Origin: SHZI01 sp964417725 | GTDB taxonomy: Bacteria; Pseudomonadota; Gammaproteobacteria; Steroidobacterales; GCA-2729495 | Direction: 5' to 3' | Assembly (NCBI GenBank): GCA_964417725.1 | Contig: CAYQIV010000001.1 | Coordinates: 62,001-126,000, forward strand | Length of the DNA stretch: 64,000 nucleotides | In this document: piece after piece, positions 18,081-26,960 of the stretch | How the letters are laid out: every line of letters starts with the position of its first letter | Numbering within the stretch: position 1 is the stretch's first letter | Notes under the pieces: model-generated | Told to the model about the DNA's origin: nothing | Seen by the model: the letters and a program-made list of their open reading frames with translations, nothing else | Databases searched by the model: none | Program-made: the position numbers and the translations under genes

Positions 18081-19190
18081 TCAGACCCCGCCCTCCCCGG
18101 CGGTGTGCATCGCCACCCGGCGGCCGATACCGGTCAACAGCGCCCACGGAATGGTGCCGGCAGCGGCTGCGACCGTCTCCACGGCCGGCCCATCCGGCCC
18201 CCAAAGCACCACCCGGTCACCGATCCTGGCGTTGGCAACGTCATCGAGGTCAATGGTGATCATGTCCATCGAGACACGTCCGGCCAGGGGCGCGTCCCTG
18301 CCGTTGATGCGCACCTGCAGGCCCGGCGTTACACGCCACGGGTAACCGTCGGCATAACCGGCCGCGGCGATGCCGATGGTGGTGTCCCGACGTGCCGTGC
18401 ATGTTCCGCCATAACCGATGCGCCGCCCCTGCGGAATCCGCTTGATGGCGATCAGACGGGTTTCAAATGACATCGCGGCACGCAGGCCGAGCTCGGTGGC
18501 CGACTTGTCCGCCAGCGGTGAGGCGCCATACAGCATCAAGCCGGGTCTGACCCAGTTGCTGCCGCGCCCGGCCGCCTGCAACGCGTGTGGCCACTGCAGA
18601 ATCGCAGCGGAGTTGGCCAGACTGATGTCACCCTGCCATGCACCGATGGCGGCAAAGAAACGGTCGAGTTGCCTGCCCGTGGCAGGATCCCTGCCATCAT
18701 CGGCACAGGCAAAATGGGTCATCAGCGTGACACCGGCGACACCGGGCATCTTCTTCAGCCGATCGCACACACCGGGAACATCCTGCGGCTCCATTCCCAG
18801 GCGCCCCATTCCGGTATCGATTTTCAGCCAGCAGTGCATGCCCTGCGCGGGCCGCAGGGCCGCAAGCATCTCCACATGCAATGGGTGGTGGATGACGACA
18901 TCCAGGCCCAGCGCGGCAGCCGCTTCAAGCTCGACAGGCCGCGCACAGCCACCGAGCAGCACGATGCGCCCGCCGATGCCGGCATCACGCAGTTCGGCCG
19001 CCTCCTCCAATCGCGCCACGGCCAGGGCATCGGCCGCCTGGAGTATGCGCGCGACGCGCACCAGACCATGGCCGTAGGCATTGGCCTTGACCACGGCCAA
19101 CACCCGGCAACCCGGGGCCAGTTCGCGGACCCGGTCCAGGTTGTCGCGCAGGGCAGATGGGCTGATTACGGCGACGGCCGCCGTCGTCAC
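18081..19190 (-). CDS. alr: alanine racemase
   Basis: 369 residues, fold type III PLP enzyme. The PLP lysine is in VVKANAYGHG (~33-42) and the catalytic tyrosine in IGYGGTCTARRDT (~255); HCWLKIDTGMGRLG is also typical. It makes D-alanine for peptidoglycan. The GTG start overlaps the dnaB stop by 4 nt (GTGA); the dnaB-alr order is the same as in E. coli. Confidence 0.97.
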   Translation of the reverse strand: MTTAAVAVISPSALRDNLDRVRELAPGCRVLAVVKANAYGHGLVRVARILQAADALAVARLEEAAELRDAGIGGRIVLLGGCARPVELEAAAALGLDVVIHHPLHVEMLAALRPAQGMHCWLKIDTGMGRLGMEPQDVPGVCDRLKKMPGVAGVTLMTHFACADDGRDPATGRQLDRFFAAIGAWQGDISLANSAAILQWPHALQAAGRGSNWVRPGLMLYGASPLADKSATELGLRAAMSFETRLIAIKRIPQGRRIGYGGTCTARRDTTIGIAAAGYADGYPWRVTPGLQVRINGRDAPLAGRVSMDMITIDLDDVANARIGDRVVLWGPDGPAVETVAAAAGTIPWALLTGIGRRVAMHTAGEGGV

Positions 19191-20569
19191 AAATAGTCCC
19201 CGACTTCGGGGGCATAGTTCTCGAACCGCGTCAGGCGGCCGATGAACGTCAGCGGGAACTCCCCGGTCGGCCCGTTGCGCTGCTTGGCGATGTTGATGTC
19301 GGCGATACCCTTGCGCGTGCTGTCGGGGTTGTAGACCTCATCCCTGTAGATGAAGAGGATGAGATCGGCGTCCTGCTCGATGGCGCCTGATTCGCGCAGG
19401 TCCGACATGACGGGTTTCTTGTCGGTGCGCTGTTCAACGCTGCGGTTGAGCTGCGAGAGCGCGATGATCGGCACGCGCAACTCGCGCGCCAGCGCCTTGA
19501 GGGAACGCGATATCTCGGATATCTCCGTCGCGCGGTTCTCACTGTTGCCCGCGACCTTCATCAGCTGCAGGTAGTCGACGACGATGAGGTCGAGGCCGTG
19601 TTCCCGCTGCAGACGGCGGGCCCGCGCCCTGACCTCGGTCGGTGTCATCGCTGGCGTGTCATCGATGTAGATCGGCGCATCATTCATCTGCTGGATGGCG
19701 CCGTTGATGCGCGGCCAGTCGTCGTCGGCGAAGCGACCATTGCGCAGGTGCGACTGGTCGACGCGGCCCAGCGATGACACCATGCGTAACGCCAGCTGCT
19801 CGACCGACATTTCCATGCTGAAGACGGCCACCGACTTGCCGCTGCCCAGCGCCACGTTCTCGGCGATGTTCAGCGCCAACGTCGTCTTGCCCATCGAGGG
19901 ACGGCCGGCGATGATGATCAGGTCCCCGGGCTGCAGACCGGCGGTATAGTCGTCGAGCTTGCCGAAGCCGCTCACCAGTCCGGTGACCGACCCCTGAGAC
20001 TGGTGCAGCTGGTCAAGCCGCTGCACCGTTTCGCCGAGCACGGAACGCAAGGGAACGAAGCCCGATCCGCGTCGCTGGCCACTCTCTGCGATCTGGAAAA
20101 CCTGGCGTTCGGCCTCATCGACGAGCTCGGTGATCGGCCGTCCTTCCGGGCGGTAGGCCGCCGCCGCGATGTTGTTGCCGACATCGATGAGCCGGCGCAA
20201 CAGCGCCCGCTCCCGGACGATCCGCGCATAGTCGGCGACATTGGCCGCGCTGGGTGTGTCGGTGACGAGGTCGCCGAGGTATCGGGTACCGCCGACGTCA
20301 TCAAGCTGGCCACGGGCCAGAAGGAACTCCGACAGGGTGACAGGGTCAGCCGGCCGGCTGCTCTCTGCGAGCGCCTTGATCGAGCCAAAGATGAGTCGAT
20401 GATCGGCGCGGAAGAAGTCGGATTCGGTCACCAGGTCGCCAATCTTGTCCCAGGCGCTGTTGTCGAGCATCAGCCCGCCAAGCAGGGCCTGCTCGGCCTG
20501 GATCGAACTGGGCGGCAGCGGAAACCCCTCCGGCGGATCCCTGTCGCGCCGGGTCATGGAAACAGCCAT
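19187..20569 (-). CDS. dnaB: replicative DNA helicase DnaB
   Basis: 460 residues (E. coli 471). N-terminal domain begins at PPSSIQAEQALLGGLMLDN; the C-terminal RecA-like domain has Walker A GRPSMGKTTLALN, Walker B LIVVDYLQLM and the arginine-finger region. DnaB is the hexameric fork helicase. No intein is seen. An internal ATG (MTRRDRDPP) a few codons in is an alternative start. Confidence 0.98.
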   Translation of the reverse strand: MAVSMTRRDRDPPEGFPLPPSSIQAEQALLGGLMLDNSAWDKIGDLVTESDFFRADHRLIFGSIKALAESSRPADPVTLSEFLLARGQLDDVGGTRYLGDLVTDTPSAANVADYARIVRERALLRRLIDVGNNIAAAAYRPEGRPITELVDEAERQVFQIAESGQRRGSGFVPLRSVLGETVQRLDQLHQSQGSVTGLVSGFGKLDDYTAGLQPGDLIIIAGRPSMGKTTLALNIAENVALGSGKSVAVFSMEMSVEQLALRMVSSLGRVDQSHLRNGRFADDDWPRINGAIQQMNDAPIYIDDTPAMTPTEVRARARRLQREHGLDLIVVDYLQLMKVAGNSENRATEISEISRSLKALARELRVPIIALSQLNRSVEQRTDKKPVMSDLRESGAIEQDADLILFIYRDEVYNPDSTRKGIADINIAKQRNGPTGEFPLTFIGRLTRFENYAPEVGDYL

Positions 20570-20591
20570 GGGTCAGCCCGCGCGGCGGCGA

Positions 20592-21059
20592 TCAGGCCGA
20601 AGATCCCGGCGTTTCCTCGCCGACCACCGTGACTGTAATGGTCGCGTTGACATCGGTGTGGAGGTGCAGGCCGACCTGATGCGCGCCGACCATACGGATC
20701 GGCCCGTCGGGCAGGCGCACTTCGCTGCGCTGCAAGGGTACGCCCGCAGCCGTGCAGGCCTCGGCAATGTCGACGGTACCGATCGAGCCGAAGAGCTTGC
20801 CCTCTGATCCCGCACGGGCACTCAAGCGCACCTCGATGGCCGCCAGCGCCACCGCGCGCTGCTGCGCGGCCGTCAATTCGGCAGCGTGGCGTTGCTCGAG
20901 TTCGGCACGGCGCGCCTCAAAGATGGCGATATTGGCCGGTGTCGCCAGGGTGGCCTTGCCACGTGGCAGCAGGTAGTTGCGCCCATAACCTGGCCTCACG
21001 TCGACCCGGTCACCGATGGTGCCTAGATTTTCGACCTTCTCGAGCAGGATCACGTCCAT
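20592..21059 (-). CDS. rplI: 50S ribosomal protein L9
   Basis: 155 residues (E. coli 149). N-terminal MDVILLEKVENLGTIGD and the RNA-binding GRNYLLPRGKA motif, a long connecting helix, and a C-terminal domain beginning SARAGSEGKLFGSIG. The ATG giving MDVILLEK is used since the family begins there; an in-frame GTG ten codons upstream is ignored. The rpsF-rpsR-(DUF2232)-rplI-dnaB order is conserved. Confidence 0.97.
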   Translation of the reverse strand: MDVILLEKVENLGTIGDRVDVRPGYGRNYLLPRGKATLATPANIAIFEARRAELEQRHAAELTAAQQRAVALAAIEVRLSARAGSEGKLFGSIGTVDIAEACTAAGVPLQRSEVRLPDGPIRMVGAHQVGLHLHTDVNATITVTVVGEETPGSSA

Positions 21060-21110
21060 CACTTCAACCTCTGGATTCCACGGCACCATGGCCCGCCATC
21101 GGGCCGCTTA

Positions 21111-21992
21111 TTAAACCACATCCGGGGCCGGCCTCCGCAGGCCAACCCAGTTGTCGCCCAGCCCGACGATGACGACCACGGACAGGACGACGCCCGCCAG
21201 TGCCGGACTCAGCAGGGGCGGCAGGTACAGGGCCAGCGCCCACCACTTCGGCCAACCGCGCCGCGCCGCTGTCCAGTGGACGACCGCGATGCCCTGGGCG
21301 GCAAAACCGATGGCGAAGACGAACAGCAGGTTGCCGCTGGCCATCCAGCCCGGCCAGAAGGCCGTCGCCAGGACGATCAGTGCCAGGGTACCGAGCACGC
21401 GCCCAAGGCGGATATTCAGGAACAACTCGCGCACCGGCATGCCGGTCAATGGCTGCGCCAGCCAGCACCCCCCGAGCAGCGAAAACAGCGCACTCGACAG
21501 CAGGCTCCCTGCCAGCACGCCGTGCATCATGCCCGCCATCCAGTCCAGCATCTCCGCTGGCGGCATCGCATCAGCCAGGTTGGCATTGGCGAAGAACTCA
21601 TCGATGACCGGCCGCCAGAACAGCTGGGGCGCCCCGGCGATCAACCATGCCAGCGGCACCGCCAGGACCGCGAGCACGACCAGCAGCTGGAACGCCAGTC
21701 CCACCGAACGCGTGGCCCCGGCGAGTTGCGCCCCGACCACGCAGCCGCCCCAGAGCAGCACCGCGCCCGCCGCAACCGATACCCACGGCCCGCCGGTCAT
21801 GCCGATGGCGATGCACAGGACCGCCAGGGCGATGGCGGCATCGGCCAGCGCCGCGCGCCATCCCGCGGCCAGCACGGCAAAAACCACCAGCATGCCGCTC
21901 AACAGGTTGGTGGGAGGCAGCGGGAACGACAGGGCAATGAAGAAGATCCGCGCGACCCGGTTCGCACGCAACCACCCGGCAAGGCTGTTCAT
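21111..21992 (-). CDS. DUF2232 membrane protein
   Basis: About 293 residues with eight or so hydrophobic helices and few motifs; PLPPTNLLSGMLVVFAVLAAG at the N-terminus and its position between rpsR and rplI identify the DUF2232 (YybS-like) group found at this locus in many non-enteric gammaproteobacteria. Function unknown. I chose the ATG giving MNSLAGWLRANR because the first helix follows; the frame extends 17 codons to a TTG that overlaps the rpsR stop by 4 nt, a possible coupled start. Confidence 0.8.
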   Translation of the reverse strand: MNSLAGWLRANRVARIFFIALSFPLPPTNLLSGMLVVFAVLAAGWRAALADAAIALAVLCIAIGMTGGPWVSVAAGAVLLWGGCVVGAQLAGATRSVGLAFQLLVVLAVLAVPLAWLIAGAPQLFWRPVIDEFFANANLADAMPPAEMLDWMAGMMHGVLAGSLLSSALFSLLGGCWLAQPLTGMPVRELFLNIRLGRVLGTLALIVLATAFWPGWMASGNLLFVFAIGFAAQGIAVVHWTAARRGWPKWWALALYLPPLLSPALAGVVLSVVVIVGLGDNWVGLRRPAPDVV

Positions 21993-22039
21993 GGGCGCAT
22001 CACCACGGGCGGCACCACCAGGGAGCCGCCCGTGCACGT

Positions 22040-22264
22040 TCAATGCTTGTCGGTGTAAGGCAACAAGGCAAGAAAACGCGCGCGCTTGACGGCCGTCGCC
22101 AACTGGCGCTGGTAACGGGCATTGGTGCCCGTGATGCGGCTCGGCACGATCTTGCCGGTCTCGGTGACATAGGCGCGGAGGGTCTCGAGATCCTTGTAAT
22201 CGATCTCCTTGGTCCCTTCGGCAGTGAACTTGCAGAACTTCCTGCGGCGGAAATACTTGCTCAT
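22040..22264 (-). CDS. rpsR: 30S ribosomal protein S18
   Basis: 74 residues, full length: MSKYFRRRKFCKFTAEG, IDYKDLETLRAYVTETGKI, RITGTNARYQRQLATAVKRAR. A single-copy, zinc-less type S18 (one Cys). It forms a heterodimer with S6 on the platform of the 30S subunit. No priB between rpsF and rpsR, unlike E. coli. Confidence 0.98.
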   Translation of the reverse strand: MSKYFRRRKFCKFTAEGTKEIDYKDLETLRAYVTETGKIVPSRITGTNARYQRQLATAVKRARFLALLPYTDKH

Positions 22265-22312
22265 GGGCTCATCCTCAATTCTTCGGCACCCGTGTGCCGG
22301 GCAGCGTGTGCA

Positions 22313-22759
22313 TCAACCTGCGGTATCCAACGCCCCGCTCTGCGCACCATTGCGGTCACGCGCGACGTCCTCATCGCCACCCTCATCGGAGTCATCGTCG
22401 TCGCCCGTCTCACGCCTGGCAGGCCGACCACCACCGTCGTCCGCGGCCTTGGCCAGCGGCGAGGGTTCGGAGATGGCTTCGTCACGGGCGATGACAAGGT
22501 GCCGGAGTACGGCATCACTGAAGCGAAACGCACCAGTCAACTCCTGCAGTGTGGCCTGGTCACACTCGACGTTGAGCAGGATGTAATGAGCCTTGTGGAT
22601 CTTGTTGATCGAGTGGGCAAGCTGCCGGCGACCCCAGTCTTCCTGACGGTGGATCTTGCCACTGCCGCCCGTGATGATGGCACTGTAACGTTCGAGCATG
22701 GCGGGCACCTGCTCGCTCTGGTCGGGGTGCACGAGAAAGACGATCTCGTAATGACGCAT
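22313..22759 (-). CDS. rpsF: 30S ribosomal protein S6
   Basis: 148 residues. MRHYEIVFLVHPDQSEQVP, KIHRQEDWGRRQLAHSINK and HYILLNVEC are classic S6. The C-terminus has a long, mostly acidic tail (GDDDDSDEGGDEDV) after residue ~105, the part that RimK glutamylates in some species. The ATG giving MRHYEIV is preferred over an upstream in-frame ATG because of family length and the AAAGGAAAC leader. First gene of rpsF-rpsR-DUF2232-rplI. Confidence 0.97.
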   Translation of the reverse strand: MRHYEIVFLVHPDQSEQVPAMLERYSAIITGGSGKIHRQEDWGRRQLAHSINKIHKAHYILLNVECDQATLQELTGAFRFSDAVLRHLVIARDEAISEPSPLAKAADDGGGRPARRETGDDDDSDEGGDEDVARDRNGAQSGALDTAG

Positions 22760-22782
22760 TGCTGTTTCCTTTCGGGTTGCAG

Positions 22783-22826
22783 CCACCCGCATCAAGGTTG
22801 CCGGCAAATACCGGACCGCGGTGTGG
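22783..22826 (-). promoter_or_regulatory. candidate S6:S18 autoregulatory mRNA leader
   Basis: In the rpsF 5' leader the transcript can form an outer stem CCAC-(A)-CCGC with GCGGGTGG (single bulged A) enclosing a CCGG hairpin with loop TATTTG. The architecture resembles the S6:S18 ribosomal leader, in which the protein pair binds an mRNA element upstream of rpsF. It ends 23 nt before the rpsF ATG. Seen: the pairing. Inferred: the regulatory role. Confidence 0.45.
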
Positions 22827-22839
22827 CAAGGAAGGCCGG

Positions 22840-22855
22840 GCCGCCCACGGGCGGC
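22840..22855 (-). terminator. GC hairpin between rlmB and rpsF
   Basis: GCCGCCC-AC-GGGCGGC is a perfect inverted repeat (six or seven pairs, tight loop) just after rlmB on the minus strand. No T-run follows, so it may be a weak terminator, an RNA-end stabiliser, or part of the rpsF leader. Confidence 0.35.
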
Positions 22856-22873
22856 TGGACCGGGACGCGCATC

Positions 22874-23635
22874 CTACCGGACGACGGTCCCGGCCGGCAA
22901 TAGCGCCATGCGCTGGCGGACCGCCTCGTAGAGGCAGATCCCGGCGGCAACCGCCACATTGAGGCTCTCGACCGCGCCGTGCATGGGCAAGTGGACGAGG
23001 TGGTCACAGGTCTCCCGCGTCAGCCGCCTGAGGCCCTCGCCCTCGGCACCGAGTACCAGCGCAGTACCCTGGGTCAGATCGGCGTCGTAAAGGTCCTGTC
23101 CGGCCCGTTCGTCCGCACCGGTGATCCAGATCCCGCGGTCCTTGAGCACGCGCAGGAAACGCACCAGGTTGCTCACCTCGACGAGCGGCTGGCTCTCGGC
23201 ACCTCCCGCCGCGACCTTGCTGACGGTCGGCGTCAGCGCGACATTGCGATGGCGCGGCACGACGACGAGGTCACATCCCGCAGCCTCCGCGGTACGCAGA
23301 CAGGCACCAAAGTTACGCGGATCCTGAATGCCGTCGAGGACGAGGATCAGCGGACGGTCCAGCGTGTCGACCAGCGCCCGCGCATCGCCCTCGTGGAGCG
23401 GGCCCATCCCCGCCACGGCGACGACGATACCCTGGTGGCGGTCGTTGCCGGCAAGGCCCGTCAGCCACTCGGCCGAGCCGTACACGATATCGGTGAACCC
23501 GGCGAGGGCCGGTGCCAGCCGACCCTGGCGTTCGCGCCCCATGTCCTGCTGGACGTAAACACGCCGCACCGAGGCACGGCGGCGCTGCAGGACATGACAG
23601 GCGGCATGAATGCCGCAGACGAGCCGCTCGCTCAC
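22874..23635 (-). CDS. rlmB: 23S rRNA (guanosine2251-2'-O)-methyltransferase RlmB
   Basis: 253 residues, SpoU-class methyltransferase. N-terminal substrate-binding domain (CGIHAACHVLQRR), then motif 1 LDGIQDPRNFGACLRTAEA, motif 2 LVLGAEGEGLRRLT and motif 3 PMHGAVESLNVAVAAGI. It modifies Gm2251 in the 23S rRNA peptidyl-transferase region. The GTG start overlaps the rnr stop by 4 nt, the usual rnr-rlmB pairing. Confidence 0.96.
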   Translation of the reverse strand: MSERLVCGIHAACHVLQRRRASVRRVYVQQDMGRERQGRLAPALAGFTDIVYGSAEWLTGLAGNDRHQGIVVAVAGMGPLHEGDARALVDTLDRPLILVLDGIQDPRNFGACLRTAEAAGCDLVVVPRHRNVALTPTVSKVAAGGAESQPLVEVSNLVRFLRVLKDRGIWITGADERAGQDLYDADLTQGTALVLGAEGEGLRRLTRETCDHLVHLPMHGAVESLNVAVAAGICLYEAVRQRMALLPAGTVVR

Positions 23636-25857
23636 CGCCGACGCCGGCCACGTGGCGGCCGGTTGGCGGACGGTCGCGGCCGGGAGCCGTCCCGATCGGC
23701 CAAGGCCAGATCGACGCGACCCTCGTCGACGTCGACGCGCATGATGCGCACCGCAAGTTCCTGCCCCAGATCGAACGTCTCACCGCTGCGTTCGCCATGG
23801 AGCCCCAACCCGCCGGGGCTGACGTGGAAATAGTCGTTGCCGAGGCCGGTCACGTGGATCAGGCCGTCGACAAACACCTCCTGCAGGGTGACGAACAGAC
23901 CGAAGTGCGCGACGCCGGTCACCGTTCCCGACATCACCTCCCCCACCCGGTCGGCCATGTACAGGCACTTGAGGCGTGCCTCGACATGGCGACAGCACTC
24001 TTCCGCCCTGCGCTCGAGCACTGAACTGGCCTTGCCGAGCAACTCCATGTCCCCGGTGCCATAGCCGCTGTCGCCAGGCTTGCCGCCATCGAGCAGGTGG
24101 CCGATGACGCGATGGACCAGCAGGTCCGGATAGCGGCGGATGGGCGAGGTGAAATGCGTGTAGCACGCCAGGGAAAGGCCGAAATGACCGACGTTTTCCG
24201 GTTGGTAGACCGCCTGCTTGAGGCTGCGCAGGACCGCGGTGGCAAGCATGGGGAAGTCGGCGCGATCCTTCACCCGGGAGAGCGCCCTGTTGATTTCGCG
24301 CGGGGTGCGTTGCGCACTGGCGTCGAGCGGCACCCCCAGTGCCTGGAAAAGCGCGCGCAGATTCTCGAGCTTCTCGCCTTCCGGACCGGCATGGACGCGG
24401 TACAGCGCCGGCAGACGGTGCCGGCGCAGGAAACGCCCGGCCTCGACATTGGCCGCGATCATGCACTCCTCCACCAGGAGATGGGCATCGGTACGCTGGC
24501 GGGCCTCGACGCCACACACCTGGCCGTCGTCACCGACGCAGATACGCACTTCCGGCAGGTCGAGATCCAGCGCACCGCGCCGCGACCTTGCCCGGGACAG
24601 CGCACCATACACGCCGTACAGGCTTTCGATGCCTGGCCACAACCCACCGAGTTCGGCACGTGCCGCCGGCAACTCCCGCGCTGCCGCCACCTGGGTGTAG
24701 GTCAGCCGCGCGTGGGACCGAATGGTCGCCCGGTAGAAGCGCGACGCCTTCACGGCACCATTCGGGCCAACCGTCATGTCGCAGACGAGACACGAACGGT
24801 CGACGTCCGGCCGCAGGGAGCACAGGTCATTCGACAGGGCTTCCGGCAACATCGGCACAACGCGATCGGGGAAGTACACCGAGGTCCCGCGTCGCCGGGC
24901 CTCAACATCCAGCGGATCGTCCCGGCGCACGTAGAACGACACGTCGGCGATCGCCACCACGAGGCGCCAGCCATCGCCTGACGGTGCTGCCCACACGGCA
25001 TCGTCATAATCGCGGGCATCCTCACCGTCGATGGTGACGAGCGGCAGCTCGCGCAGATCGGTCCGTCGCGCATCCCCGTTGACGTCGCGACGCCCACGGC
25101 AGGCGTCGGCCGCACCCATCACCGCCGCCGGCCAGTCATCCGGGATGTTGTACAGGGCGATGGCCGCATCGGTGATCACACCCTTGTCGGCAATGTCGCC
25201 GAGAATGCGCTCAACGCGACCCTGGGCCTCGTGCCTGACATCCGGATAGACTGTGATCTCCATGCACACGAGTTGGCCGGGCTGCGCCCCTCCCCGGTGA
25301 TGGTCGGGAACGAGGTATTGCCGGGGACTGCGCCCGGCTTCCGTCACATAGCCGATCCCGTGCTCGCGCTGGTAACAGCCGACCGTGCGCTGCCTGGCCC
25401 GCGCCAGGATCTCGACGACGCTGCCGGCACGCCGCCCCTGTCGGCCATGCTCGGATACATGCACGACGACGCGGTCGCCATCGAGCAGCGCGCGCATCTC
25501 GCTGGCGGGAATGTAGACGTCGGGCGTCCCGTCATCGGCGATGAGAAAGCCGAAACCATCACGATGCGCGCTGATCGTGCCGACCAATGCATCGATGCGT
25601 TCCAGCAGGCAGTACTCGGCGCGCCGATTGCGCACCAGCTGCCCGCTGGCAACCATGTCCTTGAGTCGACGTAACAGCGCCCCGACTGCACGTTCGCCAC
25701 CCACGTCCAGCTCGGCGGCCAGCCGTGCCAGCGGCAGGGGCACGCCGCAACGGCGCAACACATCGAGAACGGCCTGCGGTGTCGGCGGCACATGCCCCGG
25801 GCGCACACCGGCCTGAGGGGAGGCGCCCCCAACGCGGCCCGGGTGGCGTTTTTTCAC
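23632..25857 (-). CDS. rnr: ribonuclease R
   Basis: 741 residues, somewhat shorter than E. coli (813). N-terminal helix-turn-helix, two cold-shock domains (~75-220), an RNB catalytic domain with the acidic motif EDARDYDDAVWA (~275-290), and a C-terminal S1 domain with a short Arg-rich tail (RPPRGRRRR). It degrades structured RNA 3' to 5' and acts in RNA quality control. The start is GTG, with no convincing Shine-Dalgarno; its upstream region is shared with the divergent tRNA-Leu promoter. Confidence 0.96.
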   Translation of the reverse strand: MKKRHPGRVGGASPQAGVRPGHVPPTPQAVLDVLRRCGVPLPLARLAAELDVGGERAVGALLRRLKDMVASGQLVRNRRAEYCLLERIDALVGTISAHRDGFGFLIADDGTPDVYIPASEMRALLDGDRVVVHVSEHGRQGRRAGSVVEILARARQRTVGCYQREHGIGYVTEAGRSPRQYLVPDHHRGGAQPGQLVCMEITVYPDVRHEAQGRVERILGDIADKGVITDAAIALYNIPDDWPAAVMGAADACRGRRDVNGDARRTDLRELPLVTIDGEDARDYDDAVWAAPSGDGWRLVVAIADVSFYVRRDDPLDVEARRRGTSVYFPDRVVPMLPEALSNDLCSLRPDVDRSCLVCDMTVGPNGAVKASRFYRATIRSHARLTYTQVAAARELPAARAELGGLWPGIESLYGVYGALSRARSRRGALDLDLPEVRICVGDDGQVCGVEARQRTDAHLLVEECMIAANVEAGRFLRRHRLPALYRVHAGPEGEKLENLRALFQALGVPLDASAQRTPREINRALSRVKDRADFPMLATAVLRSLKQAVYQPENVGHFGLSLACYTHFTSPIRRYPDLLVHRVIGHLLDGGKPGDSGYGTGDMELLGKASSVLERRAEECCRHVEARLKCLYMADRVGEVMSGTVTGVAHFGLFVTLQEVFVDGLIHVTGLGNDYFHVSPGGLGLHGERSGETFDLGQELAVRIMRVDVDEGRVDLALADRDGSRPRPSANRPPRGRRRR

Positions 25858-25887
25858 TTTGTTTTTCAGAGGAACAGCAACATTACG

Positions 25888-25914
25888 TTGACAAGCATAC
25901 AGGGTGCCTATAAA
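25888..25914 (+). promoter_or_regulatory. promoter of tRNA-Leu(CAG)
   Basis: A consensus TTGACA (25888-25893) is followed after 15 nt by TATAAA (25909-25914; TAAATT two bases later gives a 17-nt spacer). Transcription would begin near 25921, about 27 nt before the mature tRNA. The local AT-rich stretch stands out from its G+C-rich surroundings. Confidence 0.75.
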
Positions 25915-25947
25915 TTCGCGCCACTTTTGCAGCCCCTGCCCCTTGAT

Positions 25948-26034
<87 letters not shown>

Positions 26035-26054
26035 GCCATCGATCCCGGCGGCAT

Positions 26055-26960
26055 TCACGCAGGCGACCGGCGCGACAAGGCCTCGAGGTCATCGGCCAGT
26101 CGCTCGATGTATTCGCGCGCATGGCGGCGCTGACCATCGGAAAACGTGGCGCTCAGTTCCGCAAGCAGGTTGAAGATGACGCGCCGGTTGCCGGCGATAT
26201 CACGCCGGTATTCGGCACTGTCGAACTGGTCCGGGTCATTGAACAAGCGGGCAAGCCCGGTTGCAAAGCCAGCCTCGTGCCGCGAGCCCATGAGCTGGCG
26301 AAAAGCGGCCTGCCAGGCAATGCGGCGGGCAATCCATTCATCGGCCGTGTCGTGGAACAGCGCGGCACGCTCGCGAATCAGCTCCCGCTGGGCAGGATCG
26401 AGGCTGCCGGCAACGCGCCGCACGCTCTGTTCGATCACCTTGGCCTGCCGCTGGCGGCGTTTTTCCGCGCTTTTTCCCGAGTACTCCCTGGCGAGATCGC
26501 TGTTGCCCTCCGCCAGGCGCGAGAAGAAACGCTCCACCTGCACATCATCCAGCGTGGGCAGGAAGCCCGCGGCATCGGGCACGAGCTGCCGCCTGATACG
26601 CGCCCACAGGATTTCAGACTGCTGGTAGTACGCCTCGACCTGCGCGGCATCCAGTGGCTGATCGAGCGCCGCGGCAACGACACGCAGTTGCGAAACGTAG
26701 TCCGGTAGCTCCTGACTGCGATGCCAGGTGAACTGGCGGTCGACGATTTCCCGGACCGCATCTTTCTGGGCAGGCGACAGGTCGATATGGCGCCCGACGT
26801 ACCACACCGCAAGCCAGTCGAGCTGGTTGTAGACCAGTTGGACCGCACAGCCGCCGGCCAGCAACAGCGGCAGCAGCACCAGCGGCAGGTGCCAGCGGCG
26901 CCCGCCGGGCGCCGGCCCGGTCTGGCCAGACAGTCGCCCGCCGCAGCGGATACCCGCCAT
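26055..26960 (-). CDS. DUF6279-family lipoprotein
   Basis: 301 residues with an Arg-rich N-terminus, a hydrophobic stretch and lipobox LAGGC (~38), so a predicted lipoprotein. The body is helical (QLVYNQLDWLAVWYVGRHID, LSPAQKDAVREIVDRQFTWH), the pattern of DUF6279. Function unknown. The ATG shares one base with the purA stop (TGATG), implying translational coupling. It occupies the purA-rnr gap where E. coli has nsrR. Confidence 0.8.
   Translation of the reverse strand: MAGIRCGGRLSGQTGPAPGGRRWHLPLVLLPLLLAGGCAVQLVYNQLDWLAVWYVGRHIDLSPAQKDAVREIVDRQFTWHRSQELPDYVSQLRVVAAALDQPLDAAQVEAYYQQSEILWARIRRQLVPDAAGFLPTLDDVQVERFFSRLAEGNSDLAREYSGKSAEKRRQRQAKVIEQSVRRVAGSLDPAQRELIRERAALFHDTADEWIARRIAWQAAFRQLMGSRHEAGFATGLARLFNDPDQFDSAEYRRDIAGNRRVIFNLLAELSATFSDGQRRHAREYIERLADDLEALSRRSPA

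Noticed and set aside
21993..22043. TTG start for the DUF2232 protein overlapping rpsR
   Set aside because: Adds a polar 17-residue N-terminus before the first helix; kept only as an alternative.
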